Of a stretch of 7,587 nt of DNA, positions 1-5,080 are shown piece after piece. This DNA comes from Actinomycetes bacterium (GTDB lineage Bacteria; Actinomycetota; Thermoleophilia; Solirubrobacterales; 70-9): contig JAEYSQ010000207.1 of assembly GCA_023434465.1 (NCBI GenBank), positions 1 through 7,587 of the forward strand, read 5' to 3'. The notes beneath the pieces were generated by a model that saw only the letters and a list, made by a program, of their open reading frames with translations, ran no database searches and had not been told where the DNA came from. The stretch's first letter is position 1. Each line of letters starts with the position of its first letter. The translations under genes and the position numbers were made by a program.

Positions 1-341
1 CGGACCAACGCGACAACCAGGATGGTCGCGATGCCCAGCAGAATGCCTCCCGTCGCCAGGAAGCCGCCGCTCCCCGGCACGACCGGCCTGTCGGGATGAG
101 GCTCGGCCGAGAGCTTTCCACGCTGAACCCCGAGATAGATCAGACCTACTCCAAAAACGCAGTAGAAGGCCCCCAGCACTTCGTAGGGCCAACTGGTAGC
201 CCCGCTGTCGAGCAGCGGGACGACCCGCGACAGGCCGACCCCGACCGCGATCGCGGCGAGACCGGTTCTGACCCATGCGAGCTGGGTCCTTTCCCCGGCC
301 ATCCGGGTGCGCGCGTGATCGTTTTCGTCGCGGGTGGGCAT
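1..341 (-). CDS. DUF202 family (YidH-like) membrane protein, C-terminus cut off by the window edge
   Basis: Small integral membrane protein of the DUF202 family; no biochemical role is established for the family. The visible part is 113 codons from ATG at 341-339 to the left edge. After a charged N-terminus comes the family signature ERTQLAWVRTGLA (residues 17-29), where the conserved Arg and Trp precede the first membrane helix (about 27-44). A second hydrophobic helix lies at about 54-72 and a third at about 93-113, so most of the protein is present and only the last residues are missing. The start is the first ATG after an in-frame TGA near 381, with GAGG just upstream (spacing only 2 nt). 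Met14 is a possible alternative start. The gene is divergent from the collagen-like gene, with 132 bp between them. A GTTT/GGGAAC promoter-like motif at 366-388 lies just upstream. Confidence 0.85.
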   Translation of the reverse strand, partial: MPTRDENDHARTRMAGERTQLAWVRTGLAAIAVGVGLSRVVPLLDSGATSWPYEVLGAFYCVFGVGLIYLGVQRGKLSAEPHPDRPVVPGSGGFLATGGILLGIATILVVALV

Positions 342-365
342 GGCCTCGATTCTAGGTGTGACGGC

Positions 366-388
366 GTTCCCGGCGATCGCTCAAAAAC
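366..388 (-). promoter_or_regulatory. Possible SigB/SigF-type promoter for the DUF202 gene
   Basis: On the minus strand GTTT (388-385) is followed after 13 nt by GGGAAC (371-366). This resembles the general-stress sigma factor consensus GTTT...GGGTAT. It would place the transcription start near 359, about 18 nt before the ATG. The same pair of elements occurs before the DUF1469 gene. It is a consensus match only, with 4 of 6 in the -10 element and slightly short spacing. Confidence 0.3.
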
Positions 389-460
389 TTTTCTGATCTC
401 CGCGTAAGTTCCGCGGGGCGGCGTCGTTATCCCCACAGAAGCGCAACGACACCAATCCTC

Positions 461-467
461 AAAGGAG
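461..467 (+). promoter_or_regulatory. Strong ribosome binding site of the collagen-like gene
   Basis: AAAGGAG lies 6 nt before the ATG at 474, close to an ideal Shine-Dalgarno. It fixes the start codon. The upstream leader also contains an inverted repeat, GTCGTT (423-428) and AACGAC (445-450), with a 16-nt spacer; its role is unknown. Confidence 0.7.
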
Positions 468-473
468 ATAACC

Positions 474-1073
474 ATGAACCGCATCGCTACCCGCATCAAG
501 AAGTTCCGACCGGCCACGATCGTCGCCATGCTGGCCCTCTTCATCGCGATCGGTGGCACCGCCACCGCCGCCTCGGGCCTGATCAACGGCAAGAAGATCA
601 AGAACAACACGGTCGCCGGAAAGAAGCTCAAGAACAAGACGATCACCAAGAACAAGCTGGCCCCGAAGACGATCAAGGCTCTCAAGGGCAAGCAGGGTCC
701 GAAGGGTGAGCAGGGCCCCCAGGGTGATCCCGGGGTGGTCAGTCCTCTGTTCCTTGAATCCGGGAACCTGAACATCCCGGCTAACACCGAATTCGGACTC
801 GCGACTCTCGATGTTCCGGCCGGCAAGTACATGGTGACCGCCAACGTGAGGATCACCACCAACGCGACCGACGTGGTCAGCTGCGGGCTTTCGGGCAACA
901 ACGGAGGGGGCGAGGTCTCGAGCACCTACGACAACAACGGTGGTGGACGGACCACCGTGCCGATCCAGTTGCTGACCGAGAGCAGCACCGTCAGCGCGAT
1001 CACGCTCGGCTGCACCGCCGGCAACCAGATTGCCGGAGTCAGCGGCAACATCCTGGCGGTACCGGTCCAGTAG
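474..1073 (+). CDS. Exported collagen-like protein with Lys-rich decapeptide repeats
   Basis: A 199-residue protein predicted to be exported; its function is unknown, and a cell-surface structural role is inferred. The basic N-terminus (residues 1-12) precedes a hydrophobic signal or anchor helix (14-33, ending TATAAS). Residues 37-67 form a period-10 repeat with hydrophobic residues at I37, V47, I57 and I67 and the pattern xGKKxKNxT, very rich in Lys and Asn. A short collagen-type Gly-X-Y run follows, with Gly at 72, 75, 78, 81, 84 and 87. The C-terminal domain (about 88-199) is Gly-, Ser- and Thr-rich and looks beta-sandwich-like. It has only two cysteines (C137, C180), which could form a disulfide. 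Exported proteins with similar repeats plus a short collagen stretch are, from general knowledge, common in Thermoleophilia. The gene stands alone and is followed by a strong terminator. Confidence 0.88.
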   Translation: MNRIATRIKKFRPATIVAMLALFIAIGGTATAASGLINGKKIKNNTVAGKKLKNKTITKNKLAPKTIKALKGKQGPKGEQGPQGDPGVVSPLFLESGNLNIPANTEFGLATLDVPAGKYMVTANVRITTNATDVVSCGLSGNNGGGEVSSTYDNNGGGRTTVPIQLLTESSTVSAITLGCTAGNQIAGVSGNILAVPVQ

Positions 1074-1109
1074 GTCCGGAACAGCCCTGGGTAGGGGCAG
1101 GCACGACCT

Positions 1110-1148
1110 GAAAGAGCGCCGCTCTCCAATCGGGAGCGGCGCTCTTTC
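1110..1148. terminator. Bidirectional intrinsic terminator between convergent genes
   Basis: GAAAGAGCGCCGCTC (1110-1124) is exactly complementary to GAGCGGCGCTCTTTC (1134-1148), giving a 15-bp GC-rich stem. Two more pairs may close at the top, leaving a loop of about 5 nt. The stem base reads AAAG on one side and CTTT on the other, so the hairpin can serve both strands. It lies 37 bp after the collagen-like gene and 44 bp after the end of the DUF3618 gene on the other strand. Confidence 0.85.
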
Positions 1149-1191
1149 TCGTTCTAGGGCTTCAGGCCAAAGCCCGGATCAGGCGCCTCGC

Positions 1192-1554
1192 CTATTTCCA
1201 GAGGGCCCATCCGACCAGAAGCCCGGTGAAGAATGCCGCCGCCGCGGTGGCCGCGATCACCTGCGAGTGGTCGCTTTCGATCATTTCCGGTGAGTTGCGA
1301 ACGTCGCCGGTCGGCCCGCTGCCGGCGTCTCCGCCGGTTCCTTCGAAAGTTTCCGTCGGAGTCCCGGTGACGCCTGCCTTGAGGTCGTCCACCTTCGCGG
1401 CCGCCTTCTCCTTCAAGTCGTCGGCCTTGTTCCTGGCCTGTTTCTTCAGGTCGGCCCGGTCTGCCAGTTCGGCGACGGTGTCGCCCAGGTTTTCGCGGGT
1501 GGCTTCGATCTCCGCCTCTATCTCGTCAGGGCTCTTTTCTTCTGCTGAACTCAT
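1192..1554 (-). CDS. DUF3618 family membrane-anchored protein
   Basis: A 120-residue protein resembling the DUF3618 family, whose function is unknown. The N-terminal helical segment (residues 10-58) is highly charged and carries the family-like pattern IEATRENLGDTVAELADRAD (17-36). It is followed by Lys/Ala/Asp-rich coiled-coil-like sequence. Residues 61-90 are a Gly/Thr/Ser/Pro linker. A single C-terminal hydrophobic helix (about 98-118) ends one residue before the C-terminus, which suggests a tail-anchored topology with the charged domain outside the bilayer. The ATG overlaps the stop of the upstream DUF1469 gene as ATGA (1554-1551), so the two are probably translationally coupled and work together. 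Proteins of this kind commonly accompany DUF1469 holin-like proteins in actinobacteria. Role in envelope or stress physiology is inferred only. Confidence 0.82.
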   Translation of the reverse strand: MSSAEEKSPDEIEAEIEATRENLGDTVAELADRADLKKQARNKADDLKEKAAAKVDDLKAGVTGTPTETFEGTGGDAGSGPTGDVRNSPEMIESDHSQVIAATAAAAFFTGLLVGWALWK

Positions 1555-1970
1555 CGGGCCAGACCTTTCCTGGTGTTTTCCTTGATTTCTTCGACGTCGC
1601 GCCTGGTGTTCTCGATGGCGCGGTCGGGAGTGGGTGGGGTGGCCTCCTCGACCTTCCTGCGGCCGATCAGAGCCATCACTCCGGCGATAGCCGAGTAGAC
1701 GACGGTCACTACGAGCGCCGCCAGCCAGGGATCGAGCGTTTCCGCCAGGCCGAGGATCAGCGTCGCCGTCAGCGCCCCAAGCGCCAGGAAGCTGACCACG
1801 CCAGCACCACCGAAGGCACCGATTCCGGTGCCGACGGTGCGCGCTTTTGCCTCCAGCTCCGCTTTGGCCAGTTCGATTTCCTTACGGGCCAGCTCGTTCG
1901 ACTGCTCCGTCAACTGCCGCACCAGATCCGAGATGCTCTGTTCGTTCGCCGGTTCAGTGGGGTTACTCAT
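1551..1970 (-). CDS. DUF1469 / putative actinobacterial holin-X family membrane protein
   Basis: A 139-residue two-helix membrane protein of the DUF1469 / holin-X type. Despite the family name, there is no phage or lysis gene nearby, so a housekeeping envelope role is more likely. The N-terminal amphipathic helix (residues 12-44) contains the typical LVRQLTEQSNELARKEIELA segment (16-35). Two transmembrane segments follow at about 47-75 and 81-103. The cytosolic tail carries two ENTR motifs 11 residues apart (120-123, 131-134). The ATG at 1970 is preferred because AGGG (1980-1977) lies 6 nt upstream and family similarity begins soon after. An in-frame TTG at 2003 would add 11 residues, but it lies inside a palindrome and has no Shine-Dalgarno. 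First gene of a two-gene operon with the DUF3618 gene (4-nt overlap). Confidence 0.85.
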   Translation of the reverse strand: MSNPTEPANEQSISDLVRQLTEQSNELARKEIELAKAELEAKARTVGTGIGAFGGAGVVSFLALGALTATLILGLAETLDPWLAALVVTVVYSAIAGVMALIGRRKVEEATPPTPDRAIENTRRDVEEIKENTRKGLAR

Positions 1971-1984
1971 TTCCTGCCCTTCGC

Positions 1985-2004
1985 CTTGCTTCCAGTGAAG
2001 CAAG
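1985..2004. repeat. Perfect 8-bp inverted repeat upstream of the DUF1469 operon
   Basis: CTTGCTTC (1985-1992), a CAGT spacer and GAAGCAAG (1997-2004) form a perfect palindrome. It lies 15-34 bp before the start codon of the DUF1469 gene. If the promoter motif at 2007-2031 is real, the transcription start near 2000 falls inside the right arm. That would fit an operator better than an RNA hairpin, but either is possible. Confidence 0.5.
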
Positions 2005-2006
2005 AG

Positions 2007-2031
2007 GTTCCCTCGGCTCAGAGGACTAAAC
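2007..2031 (-). promoter_or_regulatory. Possible SigB/SigF-type promoter of the DUF1469-DUF3618 operon
   Basis: On the minus strand GTTT (2031-2028) is followed after 15 nt by GGGAAC (2012-2007). The spacing fits the general-stress sigma class, and the -10 element matches GGGTAT at 4 of 6 positions. The start of transcription would be near 2000. The arrangement resembles that at 366-388 before the DUF202 gene. Assignment rests on consensus only. Confidence 0.35.
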
Positions 2032-2058
2032 GAAGAGCTTGGCCAACCGGCCGCGCGG

Positions 2059-3408
2059 CTAGGGTCGGTTACGAGCGCCGGGGAGCCGGGACGCGAAGAA
2101 TGTCATCACGTCTTTCTCGGCCGCCGGGATAACCCCGCTGTGATCCGCTCCCGGATAGGTCTTGTAATCGACCGAATCGTTGAGGGTCGTGAGCTCCCCG
2201 TCCAGCAGGTTCGTGAAGGCCGGGAGTACGGTGGTATCCGCGGTTCCCTGGGCGAGGAAGATCGGGGCTGCGGTCCGCACGGCAGGGTTCTGTTTGGCCA
2301 GCACCTCGTAAAGCGGGTCCAGGTCACTGTCCGGCTTGATCAGGTTTGCCGGAGCGAGTCCCCCCAGACTGGTCGGCTTGATCAAAAACGGAACACATTG
2401 GGAGAGGGTCTGCGGATACAAGGCCAGGGCCGGGTCGGAGAGCAGTTGGAGCGGTTTGACCTGGTTGAAATCAACGCTCATGCCCCGGAAGATCAGCCCG
2501 GCGAGTGCGCTCGCCGGACTGGGCTGCGTGAGAAGTTTCAGGAGCGCGGCCTGCTCTTTGAGATGGGACGCCGGCGCGTAGGCGACAGTTCCCCTGAGCT
2601 TGATCTCGGGTGTCCATTTGGCGGCCAGTCCGGAAGCGAAGAGGGCCGCGTGCCCGCCCTGCGAGTGCCCGGCGATCAGAAACCGGTTCGACAGCTTCGG
2701 GAAGAACTGGAACGTCCGGGCAGCTCGAACGATGTCGAGCACGCTGCGACCCTCAGGGATTCCGACCAGATACGGGTGGACGCCGGGCCCTCCGAGCCCG
2801 AGGTAGTCGGTCTGAAGAACGGCGTAGCCGGCCCTGAGCCAGGCGTTGATCTCCGGATACACGTAGTTCACGTAGGTGAGTGCCGGGCCCTTGATCAGGT
2901 TTCGCGAAGGCGCGCACTTGTCGGCTATCCCGGTCGTCCCATGGGCGTATGTGATGACCGGCCAGCCTCCCGCTGGCGGCCTGCCCTTGGGGAAACTGAC
3001 CGTGCCCGAGACCGCGGTTCTCTTACCGGCCAGCGTGGTCGAGGTGTAAAGAACGCGGCGGGTCCCAGCCGCCGACTTGAGCGGTCTGGAGACCACCTTG
3101 CGCTGCCAGATCAGACGACCGTGCCCCCGGGGAAGTGGCCCCGCTGGTCGATAGAAGCGAAGCCCGGCCGGCCCGATCTTCCGCTTGGCCCTGGCTCGCG
3201 CCCGAGCCCGACGCTTTGCCGCCTTACTCTTCTTCCGGGCCTGGACTGATTGTCCGGCCCTGTCGCCGTCCGGCTTCCCGGCCTTTGGAGCTGTGGCCGC
3301 GCGCGATGCCGCGTCAACCGTCTGGATGCTCGCGAAGGTCACCATGCCGGCGATTGCGACAAGTACCGCGGTTATGGCTCGGCGAGCGCCTGAGGTATGC
3401 AAAGTCAT
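2059..3408 (-). CDS. Secreted lipase-family alpha/beta hydrolase
   Basis: A 449-residue predicted secreted serine hydrolase resembling the secretory lipase (LIP) family; it probably cleaves esters or lipids outside the cell, substrate unknown. A signal peptide covers about residues 1-34. Residues 54-78 are an unusually basic Lys/Arg/Ala stretch, and the hydrolase domain starts near 80. The oxyanion-type loop YAHGTTG (154-160) precedes a conserved Cys165. The nucleophile elbow GHSQGG (247-252) carries Ser249. Asp391 in GTAD and His423 in ADHSG complete a plausible triad. Cys165 and Cys338 are the only cysteines and may form a disulfide. The residues between about 285 and 345 look like a helical lid. 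ATG at 3408 has GAGGA a few bases upstream and a good sigma70-like promoter at 3435-3463. No clear terminator follows its stop. It seems monocistronic. Confidence 0.88.
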   Translation of the reverse strand: MTLHTSGARRAITAVLVAIAGMVTFASIQTVDAASRAATAPKAGKPDGDRAGQSVQARKKSKAAKRRARARARAKRKIGPAGLRFYRPAGPLPRGHGRLIWQRKVVSRPLKSAAGTRRVLYTSTTLAGKRTAVSGTVSFPKGRPPAGGWPVITYAHGTTGIADKCAPSRNLIKGPALTYVNYVYPEINAWLRAGYAVLQTDYLGLGGPGVHPYLVGIPEGRSVLDIVRAARTFQFFPKLSNRFLIAGHSQGGHAALFASGLAAKWTPEIKLRGTVAYAPASHLKEQAALLKLLTQPSPASALAGLIFRGMSVDFNQVKPLQLLSDPALALYPQTLSQCVPFLIKPTSLGGLAPANLIKPDSDLDPLYEVLAKQNPAVRTAAPIFLAQGTADTTVLPAFTNLLDGELTTLNDSVDYKTYPGADHSGVIPAAEKDVMTFFASRLPGARNRP

Positions 3409-3434
3409 TTTGATTCCTCTCTCCGGTTCACCTG

Positions 3435-3463
3435 ACTATGCCCAATCGAGGCCCGGATCGCAA
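3435..3463 (-). promoter_or_regulatory. Sigma70-like promoter of the lipase gene
   Basis: On the minus strand TTGCGA (3463-3458) and CATAGT (3440-3435) are separated by exactly 17 nt. Each matches its consensus (TTGACA, TATAAT) at 4 of 6 positions. Transcription would start near 3428, giving a leader of about 20 nt that contains the AGAGAGGA Shine-Dalgarno region. Confidence 0.5.
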
Positions 3464-3515
3464 CCCCTCGGCCAGATGGTCCCGCACCACGCGGACGGAA
3501 GCTGAAAGGTGGAAC

Positions 3516-3526
3516 CCTTCCGAAGG
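3516..3526. repeat. Short palindrome upstream of the small acidic protein gene
   Basis: CCTTC, a single C, and GAAGG form an 11-bp palindrome 17 bp before the ATG at 3544. It could be half of an operator or part of a leader hairpin. An 11-bp palindrome can occur by chance, and there is no independent support. Confidence 0.2.
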
Positions 3527-3543
3527 CGTCCGATCGTGGTCCT

Positions 3544-3756
3544 ATGGTCGGCGGGGTGAGATACGAACTGGTTCAGAACTCAGGCGGTTGCCTGGAAGCA
3601 TTCGATTGCCGGGACGCGGCTCTCGAAGTGCTGCTGATGCGGGTGGCAGAAGACCCGGCAGCCGCAGACGACATCGCGATTCTCGAGTTTGACGACGATC
3701 TGGGCGAGGCGGTCGCCTACATCGACGTCGATCCCGAACTTCTCACCCTGACCTAG
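3544..3756 (+). CDS. Small acidic protein of unknown function
   Basis: I do not recognise a named family. The 70-residue product is strongly acidic, with 17 Asp/Glu against 3 Arg and no Lys. Its pattern suggests a strand (about 5-11), a helix (about 22-38) and two further strands (about 44-50 and 56-62), separated by DD and DDD turns (42-43, 50-52). Two cysteines (C16, C22) lie six residues apart near the N-terminus. There is no signal peptide or membrane helix, so it should be cytosolic. Third codon positions are mostly G or C, as in the neighbouring genes, which supports real coding. The ATG at 3544 lacks a Shine-Dalgarno; GTG at 3556 is an alternative start that would remove four residues. 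It is divergent from the lipase gene and converges on the regulator gene with 35 bp between the stops. Confidence 0.6.
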   Translation: MVGGVRYELVQNSGGCLEAFDCRDAALEVLLMRVAEDPAAADDIAILEFDDDLGEAVAYIDVDPELLTLT

Positions 3757-3791
3757 CGCTCGGGGGTCTTCCGGTGGCCCTCAGCCGGGAG

Positions 3792-4982
3792 TCAATCAAT
3801 CTGGGACGGCGATCCGGCCAGGGCTACGGTCAGGGCCAGAACCGTTTCGGGATCGTCGAGCCGGTCGCCGTAGAGGTCCCGGATCTGACCCATCCGGTAA
3901 CGAACGGTCTGCGGGTGGACGTGTAGCGCTGAGGCGATTTCATCGCGGCGTCCCTGATGGAGCAGCCAGGCCCGGAGGGTGGCGATCAGTTTTTCGCGGC
4001 TCGCTGGCCGGAGCCCGGTGAGCGGGGAAAGGACCGAAGCTCGAAGGTCCTCGAGGGCTTCCGGGTCGGCGCTCACGACCAGCTCGATCAGGAAATCGTT
4101 GGCGTCCAGAAGCCTTCCCTCGTCCGGGCGCAACCGCATCACCTTGAGTGCCCGGGTGAAGGAGAGAGCGACCTCGTGCCAGGGGCGGGAAGGTCCGACC
4201 ACAGCGTCCCGGTCACCCAGAGCTTTTTTGATCCGGTCCCTATCCGCGTTTCCGACGGTCGGGATCAGCAGCAGGACATAGTCCTCGCCTTCGAGCCCGG
4301 GCAGTTCACCTGGCAGGGTCAGGGAACGGTTGTCGATGCTGCCCCGCACACCCTGGGCGCTGCTTGCCTTGATCAGAACTGCGCTGAGCCGCTCCGGGGG
4401 ATCCCACTTCGCGCGCTCGGCATCGGCCTGAAGCGCTTCGAGCGGACCACCGGAAAGGAGCTTGCGCGCAAGTTCCTCGAGCCGGCGCGACCTTGACCGC
4501 TCGCTGGCTTCGAGTTCGAATGTGTACCCGGCGACGCTCGACGCCGAAAGCTCGTCGATGTAGGCAAAGACCAGCTCCGCGAAACGGGAGAGCAGCTCGA
4601 TCGAGACGCCGGCGTCCTTCGCGACCCGGGACAGCTCCCGCCAGGACGCGCGGGCACCGATCCGGTAGGCCGAGAGCAGGACGTGCATGGTGCGGCCGCT
4701 TCTGTACTCACCACGGCCAAGCGCAAAAGCGCCATCGAGCGCAACCTGCGGTGCGATTCCGCCGTCACGCTGCCCGCCGGCGACGATCAACAGGAACCCC
4801 CTGAGTGCGAGCTCCACCTGTTCGTCGAGCGTGCCTCCTTCGGGACCCCTCAGCTCGCCGTAGGCGGGGACTTCGGCGATCACAGCCGAAGCGGCCTTGG
4901 CGGCGACGTTGGGCAACTCGGACCGAAGGGTGGTGAGCACCGGTTCGGGAACGTTCAGGGCAGATTGTGACACGCCAAACAT
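3792..4982 (-). CDS. PucR/CdaR-family transcriptional regulator with RsbRD-like N-terminal domain
   Basis: A 396-residue cytosolic regulator, likely controlling the divergent reductase-desaturase operon. Residues about 12-150 resemble the RsbRD N-terminal domain (conserved LRSELP at 19-24, AEVPAY at 36-41 and the following helical bundle). The middle (about 190-290) resembles the degenerate GGDEF-like domain of CdaR/PucR regulators. The C-terminus (about 332-388) is the PucR-type helix-turn-helix, with RDEIASALHVHPQTVRYRMG (346-365) and a closing helix rich in Leu. The ligand is unknown. The frame stays open upstream to 5159, but that region overlaps the divergent gene and its promoter and does not look coding. 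ATG at 4982 has no Shine-Dalgarno and lies inside a predicted -10 element, so the in-frame GTG at 4973 may be the true, leaderless start (393 residues). Confidence 0.85.
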   Translation of the reverse strand: MFGVSQSALNVPEPVLTTLRSELPNVAAKAASAVIAEVPAYGELRGPEGGTLDEQVELALRGFLLIVAGGQRDGGIAPQVALDGAFALGRGEYRSGRTMHVLLSAYRIGARASWRELSRVAKDAGVSIELLSRFAELVFAYIDELSASSVAGYTFELEASERSRSRRLEELARKLLSGGPLEALQADAERAKWDPPERLSAVLIKASSAQGVRGSIDNRSLTLPGELPGLEGEDYVLLLIPTVGNADRDRIKKALGDRDAVVGPSRPWHEVALSFTRALKVMRLRPDEGRLLDANDFLIELVVSADPEALEDLRASVLSPLTGLRPASREKLIATLRAWLLHQGRRDEIASALHVHPQTVRYRMGQIRDLYGDRLDDPETVLALTVALAGSPSQID

Positions 4983-5010
4983 CGTAGCGTGCGGTTTTGT
5001 TCGCAGACAA
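4981..5010 (-). promoter_or_regulatory. Predicted promoter of the PucR-type regulator gene
   Basis: On the minus strand TTGTCT (5010-5005) and TACGAT (4986-4981) are 18 nt apart, and each matches consensus at 4 of 6 positions. Transcription would start near 4974, right at the in-frame GTG at 4973, which would give a leaderless mRNA. The -35 element lies inside the palindrome at 4997-5010, which would allow autoregulation. Confidence 0.4.
4997..5010. promoter_or_regulatory. Candidate operator between the regulator and the reductase-desaturase operon
   Basis: The 14-bp imperfect palindrome TTGTTCGCAGACAA has matching outer arms (TTGT/ACAA) and a symmetric GC centre; 10 of 14 positions are symmetric. 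It lies in the 98-bp divergent intergenic region and contains the -35 elements of both predicted promoters. A third TTGTC half-site occurs at 5056-5060. Binding by the PucR-type regulator is an inference from position. Confidence 0.4.
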
Positions 5011-5026
5011 TAAAAGTAGGGAGAAT
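4997..5026 (+). promoter_or_regulatory. Possible promoter of the reductase-desaturase operon
   Basis: TTGTTC (4997-5002) and GAGAAT (5021-5026) are separated by 18 nt. The -35 matches consensus at 3 of 6 positions and the -10 at 4 of 6. The start would be near 5033, leaving a leader of about 48 nt. Its -35 element overlaps the same palindrome as the divergent promoter. It is the weaker of the two predictions. Confidence 0.3.
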
Positions 5027-5080
5027 CTTTCAACCAACACCGGCAAGATAGTCCCTTGTCGATAAGCCATCCTGCCCTGG

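Noticed and set aside
146..925. Open frame of 259 codons on the minus strand
   Set aside because: It overlaps the DUF202 gene in another frame and runs antisense to the collagen-like gene. Its product has no coherent domain, whereas both overlapped genes have clear family features.
1551..1970. Phage lysis module or prophage remnant suggested by the holin-like name
   Set aside because: No endolysin, structural, integrase or repeat signature is nearby, and the gene is paired with a DUF3618 gene as in ordinary chromosomes.
1551..2003. DUF1469 protein starting at TTG 2003
   Set aside because: The TTG is inside a palindrome and lacks a Shine-Dalgarno, while ATG 1970 has AGGG at good spacing.
2140..3249. 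Long open frame of 369 codons on the plus strand opposite the lipase gene
   Set aside because: It is antisense to a gene with signal peptide and complete catalytic triad. Its product is low-complexity, Arg/Gly/Glu-rich and shows no domain, as expected for a high-GC shadow frame.
3511..3540. ECF-sigma-type promoter (GGAAC ... CGTGG) before the small acidic protein gene
   Set aside because: The spacing of 19 nt is longer than the usual 16-17, and the start would fall at or past the ATG. Too weak to claim.
3757..3791. Terminator hairpin between the small acidic gene and the regulator gene
   Set aside because: Only a 4-5 bp imperfect CCGG-type stem can be drawn and no T-run follows, so no terminator is claimed.
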